A stretch of DNA of 64,000 bases from an uncultured Bacteroidales bacterium (GCA_902801485.1 CADCIP010000018.1:1-64000); one strand, 5' to 3'. Counted from the stretch's first letter, positions 16,101 to 24,301 are shown. Numbers and translations are program-made. The notes: generated by a model from the letters alone, not told the origin.

Positions 16101-17143
16101 AGTGGAATGTAGTATGTCTGGACGAATCGCATCAAATCAAGAACCGGAACACAATAGCTTCACAAACGGCTATGGATATTAAGTCAGCTAGTCGGTTAAT
16201 CCTAACAGGAACGCCTCTGCAAAATAACCTGAGTGAATTATGGAACCAATTCCAATTCATTAATCCAGGACTTCTGGGTCCATGGCCCCGTTTTCGTGAC
16301 TGCTTCATGATTCCCGCCTTGGACAATGAGCATAAACTGTTATTGAAGGAAATTACACAGCCATTCATACTTAGAAGAACTAAACAGGATGTGCTTAACG
16401 AACTACCAGAGAAACTTGTCCATACACATTATGTGGAAATGACCGACAAGGAAGCGGAAACCTACGAAGAGATGCGACGCCTCCTTGAAATTAAATTCAA
16501 GCAGAATAAGAACCGGGCAGAAAGAGCTGAAGCAAAAAAACTCGACCTGAATTTCTTCTCGGAGCTGATGAAACTGCGTCAGTCCGCTTGTTCTATGCGA
16601 CTTATTTACAACAGATGGGCAGAGCAATCATCTAAGATTGATACATTGACGCAAATACTCGAAAATATCACGCAAGTTCACGAGAACAATATTCTTATCT
16701 TCAGCCAGTTTACAAGTTTCCTTGAGTTGATTAAGCCAGAACTGAAAAAGCGTAATATGGATTATTTGTACTTAGACGGCCAGACACCATTGGAGAAACG
16801 GAAGGAGATTGTTACCAAATTCCAAACAGGACACTGTAAACTATTCCTTTCCAGTCTGAAAGCAGGCGGTTTGGGGCTAAACCTAACAGCTGCCAATTAT
16901 GTCATTCTGCTTGATCCCTGGTGGAATCCTGCGATAGAAAACCAAGCAATGGATAGAGCTCACAGATTAGGACAGAAACGGGTTGTCTCTGTTATCAGGC
17001 TAATTACAAGCAATACGATAGAAGAGAAAATTCTCCGACTGCATGAGACAAAACAAAACTTGTCAGATGACATCCTTGAAGGCACAGGCGAGAGCTATAA
17101 ACTCACATACGAAGATGTTATGGATATGGTGACACCATTTTAA
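13154..17143 (+). CDS. SNF2-family helicase-like ATPase
   Basis: 1329 residues. The SNF2 motor occupies about residues 870-1320: motif I DDMGLGKT near 894, motif II LDESHQIKN near 988 (DESH), LTGTPLQNNLSELWNQF, and in the C-terminal lobe FSSLKAGGLGLNLT-type motif V (LSSLKAGGLGLNLTAA) and motif VI QAMDRAHRLGQ near 1266. The N-terminal 850 residues are helical and partly repeat-like (possible TPR), then a DUF-type linker; there is no clear SWIM zinc finger. SNF2 enzymes translocate on double-stranded DNA and move bound proteins. It heads a three-gene operon with the RavA- and ViaA-like genes, 18 bp apart. This grouping is what is unusual about it. Confidence 0.9.
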   Translation: MKTSGSQNIEQYSALSQNELRLLCFLAYYGEVKPEGKAACAYRKLYGISQQDYDNDAWHLMEAGFLSTKSYIKPEKRLDVLLYLYRNRKWTTSFKTIEPHGKSNSAEYLWKIAQLLAKDDFAGASKVTRPYVGIGYKQFNLFKYIQEQLLGDARYIKLLNDPEMMTMVDEYLREKFMNDELDDETLGLLSKAIPKTHKYHDELIDEISAYRYFQTGIAQVSLGKPTMWSMAVEGMQFAYDGQLEESLQRFNTALKLSKTNKNAFPSDIFNYVYGIVICRLKRKYPNENFYLQCFEAYSQSKALRLGNENFMMRILLDNMDKDAVQAKNDIKNRTGYILNSHHEILYQTWALLLFRYFDIEAPDITVQHSAAFFQHELSNYQSNAKVKDFFDSKPLISSLRKKQAWELLLTDISERVSKENKDTEKRLVYYMKGKSLHAIVEQTRKEGGEWCNGRLLSRSQMIEGGYDNMDSADVAIATQLAKPSEENASDADIIVPILGGTDRLLCGNYYEGKSVPMEVSKESPYLEFKGEGAHIKISSNVTLDASGRVRHHIVRMDSPTHFTMITINALQRDILKRFIQMRFLPSSALISLTKAIDSLKGIIDVRALLPEPSVNTAVPGKGILGVRITPEKQSYLVKVSATGMEDGLSRFVPAEGESVVYDEVDGLTHCVHRDLTKEYENFCMLNTVLSDVAQADVLKSNEYRIWSLEGLLHVLSFVFDNKDRFFMEWPEGIAIKLKGNVKDADIDIAVQSDMDWFKVEGEARIAGTIYSLEELINMCSTSTIEGFIRLNDEEYVRISEKLKRHIAMIESLTRKDGKKRHVSKYSIGALANTIDELRLKTDGNYTKFMEKTKAAYAINPEIPSSINATLRDYQKEGFRWMCRLDAWGAGACLADDMGLGKTIQALTFLTYKGKNGASLVVAPKSVVMNWGAEASRFAPQLNVIILNNVTERESVIEKAGVNDLIICTYGLLVTESVVITRKEWNVVCLDESHQIKNRNTIASQTAMDIKSASRLILTGTPLQNNLSELWNQFQFINPGLLGPWPRFRDCFMIPALDNEHKLLLKEITQPFILRRTKQDVLNELPEKLVHTHYVEMTDKEAETYEEMRRLLEIKFKQNKNRAERAEAKKLDLNFFSELMKLRQSACSMRLIYNRWAEQSSKIDTLTQILENITQVHENNILIFSQFTSFLELIKPELKKRNMDYLYLDGQTPLEKRKEIVTKFQTGHCKLFLSSLKAGGLGLNLTAANYVILLDPWWNPAIENQAMDRAHRLGQKRVVSVIRLITSNTIEEKILRLHETKQNLSDDILEGTGESYKLTYEDVMDMVTPF

Positions 17144-17161
17144 TTGAAAAGCCAAGCAAAT

Positions 17162-18571
17162 ATGAAAGATAAAATAGAGAAACTATTAAATGCCTTGTCG
17201 AAAGGGGCATTCGAACGCGAGGAAATAATTTCACTTGCATTACTCAGCGCTCTATCTGGGGAGTCCATCTTCCTGCTAGGACTACCTGGTGTAGGTAAGA
17301 GTATGATAGCAAGAAGGCTGAAAATGGCTTTTAAGAATAGCCAGAGTTTTGAGTATCTGATGAGCCGTTTTTCTACACCAGATGAGATATTCGGACCAGT
17401 CAGTATCAGCAAGCTCAAGGATAAAGACACTTATGAGAGAGTTGTTGATGGTTACCTTCCTACAGCAGATGTCGTTTTTCTGGATGAGATATGGAAAGCT
17501 GGCCCAGCAATTCAGAATTCGCTGCTAACCGTACTTAATGAGAAGGTTTTCCGTAACGGCAAACAGGAAATAGCACTGCCGTTGAAAACTGTTATATCAG
17601 CCTCTAATGAACTTCCTGCAGAAGGAGAAGGGCTTGAAGCCTTGTGGGACCGTTTCCTCATTAGATATGTTGTAAAGCCAATAGAAGACAAATCTAACTT
17701 TATCAGTCTGATTAGTGATCAATTGGAAACGTGTGAGATTGCGGAAAATCTAAAGTTCACAAAAAAGGATTTGCAAGAGATCCAAAAAGGTTCCAATCAT
17801 ATAAAATTAACTTGGGAAATAAGCGAACTCATGTTCGCTATTAGGAAAACCCTGACAGATGAACGGAACAATATGAACGAATCGGTGGATGTCACCCAGT
17901 CAGATATTGTAGACCCACCGTATGTATCTGACCGACGATGGCGTAAAATCGTTAGTGTTCTTCGCACTTGTGCATATTTAAACGGAAGAGACAAAGTTAA
18001 TGCTTCTGACTGCGTTCTACTGATTCACATGCTTTGGGATAATGATGAGCAGATATATTCTGTCAAGAAGTTGGTAGCTCAGGCAATTACTCAGAACATG
18101 AAGCATTTCCACGTTGATGTAATGAGTAAAATTGAAGGACAGAAATTCACCAAACCGGTGGGGGAACCTATCTTGCCAGATGGGAAGCACTATATATTTA
18201 TAGTAGGTGACGAGGATGTCAAAATCAGTAAGAGTGACTATGAAAGCTTGTCTGAAAAGAATAGGTATGGAGTAATGTCAGATGACGGCATTTTGTTGCT
18301 TTGTGATGATCCGACAGGACTTAGCGTAAGAAAATCGGAGGATGGACTTATTATAAACTCATATAAATATCCGTTAAAAAGAGACTCTAATTTGCGCACA
18401 GGCTCTGTTAAAGGCATGATTGACACTGTTAAGACAGAAGTTGACGCTTTAGAGAGCGAACTTAAGGAACAAGTCAACGACAATCTGTTCCTCGGTTCGT
18501 ATGAACAATATCATTTTCTGAGGAAAGCATTTGTTGATATGAAGAACAACTTCTCCAAGAAAGGGTACTAA
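17162..18571 (+). CDS. ravA: RavA-like MoxR AAA+ ATPase
   Basis: 469 residues from ATG 17162; the frame opens at a TTG at 17144, but the ATG has better context. Walker A GLPGVGKS at residues 40-47, then ARRLKMAFKNSQSFEYLMSR, FSTPDEIFGPVSI, Walker B VVFLDEIWKAGPAIQNSLL from about 104 and ASNELPAEGEGLEALWDRF. These stretches follow E. coli RavA closely. RavA forms hexamers and works with the VWA protein ViaA. The C-terminal third is less conserved and would correspond to the partner-binding region. The next gene starts directly after its stop codon. In Enterobacteria this pair acts on respiratory complexes and LdcI; here it is linked to a SNF2 motor instead, so its target probably differs. Confidence 0.85.
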   Translation: MKDKIEKLLNALSKGAFEREEIISLALLSALSGESIFLLGLPGVGKSMIARRLKMAFKNSQSFEYLMSRFSTPDEIFGPVSISKLKDKDTYERVVDGYLPTADVVFLDEIWKAGPAIQNSLLTVLNEKVFRNGKQEIALPLKTVISASNELPAEGEGLEALWDRFLIRYVVKPIEDKSNFISLISDQLETCEIAENLKFTKKDLQEIQKGSNHIKLTWEISELMFAIRKTLTDERNNMNESVDVTQSDIVDPPYVSDRRWRKIVSVLRTCAYLNGRDKVNASDCVLLIHMLWDNDEQIYSVKKLVAQAITQNMKHFHVDVMSKIEGQKFTKPVGEPILPDGKHYIFIVGDEDVKISKSDYESLSEKNRYGVMSDDGILLLCDDPTGLSVRKSEDGLIINSYKYPLKRDSNLRTGSVKGMIDTVKTEVDALESELKEQVNDNLFLGSYEQYHFLRKAFVDMKNNFSKKGY

Positions 18572-20059
18572 ATGAAATATTCGACTCTCATAAGAAGGCT
18601 TCTTCAGGCTTCCGAAGAATCAAAGTGGCGCCGAAAGGATGTTGCTGAGATTCTGCGCGAACGCTGTGTAGACGGAGCTGACCCTATCAGGCAAGCTCTA
18701 ATGAATGCTGTGTGTGACCCTAGGTTTAAGTTACATGTTGGTGTATTGAAAGATTGGAAAAAGAAAGCCCAAGTGTTTCTGGAAGAATGTTCAGAAAAAC
18801 TGAAGTCCATACAAAATCTAACCGAGGATGTAGCTTATGAGGAGATGGATGAGATGCTGAACAGATGGTTACGTATGGCCATGGAAGAAGCCCGACTTGC
18901 TGACGGAAATGGAATAAAATTCATAATGGTACCCAAAGGTGAAAGTGGCAAAAGCTACATTCGAATGAGAGAAGCTATCGAAGAATATGTAAATGGAGAC
19001 GAAGATGACAAGCAGGAAAAGGCTGGAGAGGATGATGAAGAAGAACTGACATGGAATAGCAAAGCATCTGATGATAAAGAGAAGGAAGAAAAGGAAGAGG
19101 AGGAAGGTACAACAATAGACACTGATTATGACTTGGATGGAGAAGAAGAAGTTGTTGAGGAAAATCTGAAATCGATTTCAAAAGGTTGGAGAAAGAACCA
19201 TAAAGTAATAGAAAACCATTTTTTTACCAAGGTTCCACCATCGCTTATCAAATTAGCCAAACTGATAGGAAGGTCTGGTGATGGGATAATGGAATCAGGG
19301 GGAACTTTCTTTACTGCATCAAAAAGTGATATTGGTGGAATAACAACTGGGGATGACCTTAACAGTCTTCTTCCTTCTGAACTAGCGTTGCTATCAGAAC
19401 CAAGTACTCAGGCCCTTTTTTATAAAAACTATGCAACAAAACGATTACAGGTTTTCTCATCTATGTCGCACGAATCAAATGGAAAGAAACACAGAGATGG
19501 GCCAATTATAATATGTATGGATGCTAGCGGTTCAATGGAGGGTATACCTGTAATAGTTGCAAAAGCCATTACAATTGCTCTCTGTATCATAGCTCAGAGA
19601 AGGAGGCGACGTGTTCTCGTGATCAAATATTCAAATAGTCATGAGATGTTCACACTGCGCAATATTGAACAACAACGGAAAGAGCTAATATCGTTCTTAA
19701 GTACAGCAGAACTAGCCGGAAACAACGAAAACAGTCTGTTTCAATGGTTATTCAATGAAGTGATGCCTAATGAACGAGATTATAATTGTGCAGACATTCT
19801 TTGCATCTCTGATTTCGGTTGGACGCCTATAGAAGAAGATACAATGGAGTTTATAAAAAAAGAAAAAGCAAAAGGAGTTGTGTTTTATGGCCTAAATATT
19901 GCAGACGATAATGAAGCAGATGAACATTTTGGATATCATAACATCTTTAAAACTGAGCACCGTAATGGAACCCCAGAAGATGTTTGCGATTCCCTTTGGG
20001 AATTCAAGAACGGAGCTTGTTACAAAGTGAATCGGTCGGATAGTACAATGGTACGTTGA
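18572..20059 (+). CDS. viaA: ViaA-like VWA protein
   Basis: 495 residues, close to E. coli ViaA (483). The VWA domain starts near residue 310 (GPIIICMDASGSMEGIPV) with the metal site D317-x-S-x-S321, followed by ITIALCIIAQRRRRRVLVIK and DILCISDFGW. Between residues 145 and 200 is a very acidic low-complexity linker of Asp/Glu/Lys. The N-terminal helical part is specific to the ViaA family. It is immediately adjacent to the RavA-like gene (ATG follows the TAA), as in ravA-viaA operons elsewhere. Confidence 0.85.
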   Translation: MKYSTLIRRLLQASEESKWRRKDVAEILRERCVDGADPIRQALMNAVCDPRFKLHVGVLKDWKKKAQVFLEECSEKLKSIQNLTEDVAYEEMDEMLNRWLRMAMEEARLADGNGIKFIMVPKGESGKSYIRMREAIEEYVNGDEDDKQEKAGEDDEEELTWNSKASDDKEKEEKEEEEGTTIDTDYDLDGEEEVVEENLKSISKGWRKNHKVIENHFFTKVPPSLIKLAKLIGRSGDGIMESGGTFFTASKSDIGGITTGDDLNSLLPSELALLSEPSTQALFYKNYATKRLQVFSSMSHESNGKKHRDGPIIICMDASGSMEGIPVIVAKAITIALCIIAQRRRRRVLVIKYSNSHEMFTLRNIEQQRKELISFLSTAELAGNNENSLFQWLFNEVMPNERDYNCADILCISDFGWTPIEEDTMEFIKKEKAKGVVFYGLNIADDNEADEHFGYHNIFKTEHRNGTPEDVCDSLWEFKNGACYKVNRSDSTMVR

Positions 20060-20105
20060 TGATTTCTATGAAAACTTCGAATCATGAAAAAAGTTGCCTT
20101 GATTT

Positions 20106-20136
20106 TTGAAATTTCCCTCGTGAAGTGACTATATTG
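20106..20136 (+). promoter_or_regulatory. Island promoter element, copy I
   Basis: TTGAAATTTCCCTCG then TGAAGTGACTATATTG. One extra A makes it 31 bp. It ends 43 bp before the ATG at 20180. Confidence 0.65.
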
Positions 20137-20179
20137 TGCTTGTTATGAATGTAAAAAGAAAAAGATTCGAAGAAAACAG

Positions 20180-20485
20180 ATGAATTACAACGATATTAAG
20201 AAAAAAATGTTCGTCAGAGAACTTCATATGAGAGAGTATTATAACGAGGAAATAGACGATTACAATACTGCATTCTCTTTCGTAGTTGACTTTGACAGGA
20301 AACGATACACTGTAGGTGAATTGTTCTGTGACTGCATCTACTCTATTGATGAAGTAGAACGATACATTGTAAAGTATCTGATGGCAAGGACTGAGCACGA
20401 TGAATCGAAGTTATATTGGCAGATGGTTGAAAATAGCCAGCTAAACAAAGAAACAGAAAAGATAACAAAAATACAAGATGAATAA
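20180..20485 (+). CDS. Small hypothetical protein
   Basis: 101 residues, predicted beta then helical, with an EVERYIVKYLMARTEH helix and a charged C-terminus. No family is recognised. Its 3' end overlaps the next gene by 8 bp, so the two are co-translated. It follows island element I. Confidence 0.6.
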   Translation: MNYNDIKKKMFVRELHMREYYNEEIDDYNTAFSFVVDFDRKRYTVGELFCDCIYSIDEVERYIVKYLMARTEHDESKLYWQMVENSQLNKETEKITKIQDE

Positions 20486-21197
20486 ATCAAGCAATAAGAA
20501 GAAAGAAGAGATTTTGGCTCTCATCATCAGGTCGTTTCCGATCTATGAGGTGCAGCAGATTTGTATTGACAGTCATCGTTACCCTCGAAGGCGAAACAGG
20601 CTGCAACGCGTTGGACTCTTCCAGACGAAGGAAGGTGCAAAGGGAGCCATGCATGAATACATTAAGCACGAAAAGAAGTGCTGCGAGACGTGGGGAGGGA
20701 ATTACTATGCCGACTGCCTCGGATACTTCATAGACGAGGTTCCTGTTTTTAACCGGTTCTATAAAATCATCGATGACAAGCGGCCGAACAAGTGTTATTC
20801 TTATACCGCAGATGGTGAATTGAATGACTGTGCCGCTTTGGATGAGTTTGGATGGTATCGTGATCGTAAGGTGAAGGACATCCGTTTCAAGGAAGGCGAC
20901 ATCGTGGAGATTCTTGGTTTTGACTATTCAGAATTGGCCATTGTGTCAGCTCCGCCGCCATCGAAAGAGGTTTATAAGCAATTAGCAAAGCGAGCAAAGG
21001 AACTTCATCCCAAGCAGTCGTTCTTCATGGACGAGAGTGATGACTGCTACCTTGTCTATACCCTTGGCGAAGGCGACACGCACGAGCACGTTCTCTGTTT
21101 TAATGTTTTCCGTCCAACTCGACCTGTCCCTGCTAAAATTGCTACCCAATTGAAGGAAAAGCTGGAAGAGATGAAAAAAACTTATGGTGAACTTTAA
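20478..21197 (+). CDS. Hypothetical protein
   Basis: 239 residues with a basic start (MNKSSNKKKEEILALIIRSF). It has an aromatic and cysteine-rich middle (KKCCETWGGNYYADCLGYFI) and an acidic C-terminal half with an FKEGDIVEILGFD strand pair. No family is recognised. It overlaps the upstream 101-aa gene and is followed within a few bases by island element J. Confidence 0.6.
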   Translation: MNKSSNKKKEEILALIIRSFPIYEVQQICIDSHRYPRRRNRLQRVGLFQTKEGAKGAMHEYIKHEKKCCETWGGNYYADCLGYFIDEVPVFNRFYKIIDDKRPNKCYSYTADGELNDCAALDEFGWYRDRKVKDIRFKEGDIVEILGFDYSELAIVSAPPPSKEVYKQLAKRAKELHPKQSFFMDESDDCYLVYTLGEGDTHEHVLCFNVFRPTRPVPAKIATQLKEKLEEMKKTYGEL

Positions 21198-21223
21198 ATT
21201 TTTCTGGTGAGGTGACTATATTG
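21194..21223 (+). promoter_or_regulatory. Island 30-bp promoter element, copy J
   Basis: TTAAATTTTTCTGG then TGAGGTGACTATATTG. It begins inside the last codons of the preceding gene and ends 25 bp before the ATG at 21249. Confidence 0.7.
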
Positions 21224-21248
21224 TATTCGTAACGTAAAAAGAACGATT

Positions 21249-21461
21249 ATGAATACAACAAAAATCACTTTCAATTCTCTTCCTCAGTTTAGAAATTTCT
21301 TGAACCTTCTTAAAACCAAAAGAGTTACAAACATTAATTCTAACCATTCCTATCCTTACTCTATTACTTTTACCACCAAAACCTCCAAACAAACCAACAA
21401 CCTTCTAAAACACTTACATCTTTCACCCATCCAACCCACCTCTTACGCTCTAGCAGCGTAG
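21249..21461 (+). CDS. 70-aa protein ending in ssrA-like YALAA, over a G-free tract
   Basis: The protein is rich in Thr, Asn, Ser, Lys and Leu and ends TSYALAA. YALAA is the ending of tmRNA (ssrA) tags that target proteins to ClpXP. From 21325 to 21446 the coding strand contains no G at all (122 nt), and the whole gene holds very few. Right after the stop is a run of seven G. The start ATG is 25 bp after island element J, so it is expressed as its own unit. No family is recognised. The protein may be short-lived by design, or the RNA itself may be the active product. Confidence 0.6.
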   Translation: MNTTKITFNSLPQFRNFLNLLKTKRVTNINSNHSYPYSITFTTKTSKQTNNLLKHLHLSPIQPTSYALAA

Positions 21462-21497
21462 TGGGGGGGTATGCTATTTAAATCAAAGAGAAAGTAA

Positions 21498-21878
21498 ATG
21501 AAAATACCCGTTATTATGGATTATACAAGGAGTTACCTTATAGATCGATTAAATCATAAAGAACTGCAGGTAGGCGATTTGGTTTATTACCTATCTAAAA
21601 CCTCACGTTATGCTATCAAGAAATCAACCATTGTAGCAAAGAAAGAGATTCCATTTAACCATCATACCCGTCCGCTAGGCGGTTGCAGATTGACATTGGC
21701 AGATGGTACTGTACATGAGTACGATGATATTTTCGATTCCAAAAAGAAAGCTCTGGAATATATTGTTGCTGATCTGAAGTGCAGTCTGGCTCACCATCGC
21801 ATGGGACTTCAGACAACTCTGCAAAGAATAGCAGAAGATGAGCGATTATTAGCCTTATTTGAAAAAAAGTTACCCTGA
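21498..21878 (+). CDS. Hypothetical protein
   Basis: 126 residues with a beta-rich middle (LQVGDLVYYLSKT, then GGCRLTLADGTVHEYDDIF) suggesting a small barrel, and a helical C-terminus. No family is recognised. It starts 36 bp after the YALAA gene with no island element between, so it is probably in the same transcript. An RBS-like GAGAAAG precedes the ATG. Confidence 0.6.
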   Translation: MKIPVIMDYTRSYLIDRLNHKELQVGDLVYYLSKTSRYAIKKSTIVAKKEIPFNHHTRPLGGCRLTLADGTVHEYDDIFDSKKKALEYIVADLKCSLAHHRMGLQTTLQRIAEDERLLALFEKKLP

Positions 21879-21881
21879 TGA

Positions 21882-21911
21882 TTAAATTTTCTTGGTGCTT
21901 GTTCTATATTA
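21882..21911 (+). promoter_or_regulatory. Island 30-bp promoter element, copy K
   Basis: TTAAATTTTCTTGG then TGCTTGTTCTATATTA. GTGAC is lost, but both hexamers and the 17-bp spacing remain. It lies 119 bp before the AAA ATPase gene. Confidence 0.55.
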
Positions 21912-22030
21912 ACAATAGTTTCGGCTGTTGGAAATATATTTGGTATCGTCCATTATAACTTCCATGAGCCTGGCGAATTAACTACCATTTTAAATTCTAT
22001 TTTTACTTCCAATAGTTAAAATAAATAATT

Positions 22031-23704
22031 ATGCCAAAGAAGATAGAAACAAAAGTCGTGAAAAGAACGAAAGTTGAGAAAGAAATGACGCTGCTGCGGG
22101 CCATTGAGCGCGTTGTGGAGGTGTCGAAGGACTCAAAACTGAAGGCTGAAGCCAAAGCAGAAATGGCAGAAGAAGTAAAGTATCTGGCAGAACGCTATGG
22201 CATCACAGAACGTCAAGCAATCCTCTTCTGCGTCTGCATGGAAAAAGGGCCTCGTCGTGTAGATTTTGATGATCTGGCAAATTTCCTTGATGTAAGCAAC
22301 ATCCGCATCTTGAGCTATGCAAGCGACATCGATGCATTGGTAAGACGTCGACTGCTTCGTTATCGCGATGCGAAGGATGAGGACTGTTTCGACGTGCCTC
22401 AACCTGTCATCAAAGCCTTGAAGCACAACGAGGTCTATAAAATGCCCAGCCGTACAAACCTGGATTGTGCCACATTGTTCGAGGTGATTGGACAGTTCTT
22501 CGAAGATCTCGACGACGATGCCATCACGCCCAAAGACCTTTATGACGAGTTCAAGATTCTCTTCAAAGAGAACCCGCAGATTGGTTTTGTCAAGCAAATT
22601 AATGAGATTGGACATCTGCGCTTAGAAGACATGTTGCTGCTGCTTTTCTTCTGTCATCGGCTGGTCAACAATGACGATGATGACATCCGTTTCGGTCAGA
22701 TGGAAGACTGCTTCTTGAATCAGGCAAACTACATCTATGCCAAAGGTATGCTTCGTAGTGGCGAACACCCATTGATGCAAAAGAAGCTAATCGAACATCG
22801 TTGCGAGGACGGCATTGCCGACACTTCCCGCTACAAACTGACAGAGCAGACAAAGCGGACACTCTTGGAAGAGATGAAGATTAACGCTACGGAAGAGAAA
22901 TTAGCAGACGTCATTAAAGCGAAGGACTTGAAAGCAAAGAAGATGTTCTATGTAGAAGAGAACCAAAGGCAAGTAAGCGAACTGCAATCGTTCTTCTTGC
23001 CCGAGAACTACCAGAAGATTCGCGAACGAATGGAGAAAACTGGCTTCAGAACGGGTTTCGCTTGTCTCTTCTATGGAGGTCCAGGCACAGGTAAGACAGA
23101 GACGGTTTATCAGTTGGCCCGTGAGACTGGTCGCGACATCATGGTCGTAGATGTACCGCAAATCAAGAGCAAATGGGTGGGCGACTCCGAGAAGAACATC
23201 AAAGCCCTCTTCGACCGTTATCGTGAGCTGGTGAAGAAAGCCAGGCAGACCCCAATCCTACTCTTCAACGAGGCAGACGCTATTATCGGAATCCGCAAGC
23301 AAGGAGCCCAGAATGCAGTGGATAAAATGGAGAACTCCATACAGAACATCATCCTGCAAGAGATGGAAATGCTGGACGGCATTATGATTGCAACTACCAA
23401 TTTGACGCAGAACTTAGACAAAGCCTTCGAGCGTCGCTTCCTCTATAAGATTAAGTTCGAGAAGCCGACGGTTGAGGCCCGTGTTCTAATATGGCACTCG
23501 ATGATACCAGAACTGAACGATATGGATGCCAAGACGCTGGCTGCAAAATACGATTTCAGCGGTGGACAGATAGAGAACATCGCCCGACACTACACCATCG
23601 ACAGCATCCTGCACGATGCCAAGGAAGACAAACTTGCCATGCTCATCAACCATTGCGATAACGAACGGGTGGACGATAACAGCAAAAGACGCATCGGATT
23701 TTGA
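22031..23704 (+). CDS. Classical AAA ATPase with a helical N-terminal region
   Basis: 557 residues. The AAA module sits at about 330-500: Walker A GGPGTGKT at 349-356, Walker B ILLFNEADAI at 409-418 (Asn in place of the usual Asp before Glu), sensor 1 MIATTNLTQNLDKAFERRF with the arginine fingers. The N-terminal 330 residues are helical and may bind substrate; there is a basic start (MPKKIETKVVKRTKVEK). No protease or membrane segment is present, so it is a remodelling ATPase, not FtsH. It has an island element upstream and is the last gene of the island. Its relation to the two MoxR/VWA modules is unknown. Confidence 0.8.
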   Translation: MPKKIETKVVKRTKVEKEMTLLRAIERVVEVSKDSKLKAEAKAEMAEEVKYLAERYGITERQAILFCVCMEKGPRRVDFDDLANFLDVSNIRILSYASDIDALVRRRLLRYRDAKDEDCFDVPQPVIKALKHNEVYKMPSRTNLDCATLFEVIGQFFEDLDDDAITPKDLYDEFKILFKENPQIGFVKQINEIGHLRLEDMLLLLFFCHRLVNNDDDDIRFGQMEDCFLNQANYIYAKGMLRSGEHPLMQKKLIEHRCEDGIADTSRYKLTEQTKRTLLEEMKINATEEKLADVIKAKDLKAKKMFYVEENQRQVSELQSFFLPENYQKIRERMEKTGFRTGFACLFYGGPGTGKTETVYQLARETGRDIMVVDVPQIKSKWVGDSEKNIKALFDRYRELVKKARQTPILLFNEADAIIGIRKQGAQNAVDKMENSIQNIILQEMEMLDGIMIATTNLTQNLDKAFERRFLYKIKFEKPTVEARVLIWHSMIPELNDMDAKTLAAKYDFSGGQIENIARHYTIDSILHDAKEDKLAMLINHCDNERVDDNSKRRIGF

Positions 23705-23795
23705 CTTGCTTGTTTGCGAAGATTTTCCAGGTTGATTCTCTTTGCAGGCATAATCTTACGGCTTACAGTTTACAGTTTCGTATTCCAATTTTTCT

Positions 23796-23821
23796 GGTAT
23801 ACAGTATACAGTATACAGTTT
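23796..23821 (+). repeat. Left arm of a perfect 26-bp inverted repeat
   Basis: GGTATACAGTATACAG followed by TATACAGTTT. The exact reverse complement occurs at 24276-24301, 454 bp away. The unit is itself built from a repeated GTATACA. Confidence 0.8.
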
Positions 23822-23900
23822 CGGTTTTAACGATGACAGTTTCCAAAAATCAATTTTGGATACAGATACAGAATACAGTTTTATTTTGGCGTTGACAGTT

Positions 23901-23922
23901 GACAGTTGACAGTTGACAGTTT
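23901..23922 (+). repeat. TTGACAG tandem repeat
   Basis: About four consecutive copies of the 7-mer TTGACAG, one of several 7-mer families found between genes in this window. Confidence 0.6.
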
Positions 23923-24275
23923 TGTTTTTCAACTTATTGACAGAACGCACATTGGCCCCAACACTCTACTAACTATCTAATACATACTATTATATAATAT
24001 ATATATATTATATAATATTATAATAATATAATAATAGTATAATAATAATAAATAGCCATAATCAATAAGAGCAATTGTCTGATTATGTTTTGTTTTCGGA
24101 AACTGTCAAGGCTGCGATTAAGCTTTGCGCAGAGTCCAAGCTTGTTTGGGCTATGCCATGGCGTAGCAGGCTCGACACAACCTAAACTGTCAACTGAAGA
24201 AACTGAAGACGAAAAGTGCTTCGGAAAAACTGTATTCTGTATTCTGTATCCCGAATTCCTGAATTTGCTAAACAG

Positions 24276-24301
24276 AAACTGTATACTGTATACTGTATAC
24301 C
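24276..24301 (-). repeat. Right arm of the perfect 26-bp inverted repeat
   Basis: AAACTGTATACTGTATA followed by CTGTATACC, the exact reverse complement of 23796-23821. The sequence between the arms includes the A/T-only tract. Confidence 0.8.

Noticed and set aside
13154-17143. SNF2 gene as part of a DISARM- or Druantia-type defence system
   Set aside because: No methyltransferase, PLD or other marker genes of those systems are present.
605-21911. The 30-bp elements as simple REP-type repeats
   Set aside because: They occur once per transcription unit, in one orientation, at a consistent distance from start codons, which fits promoters and not dispersed repeats.
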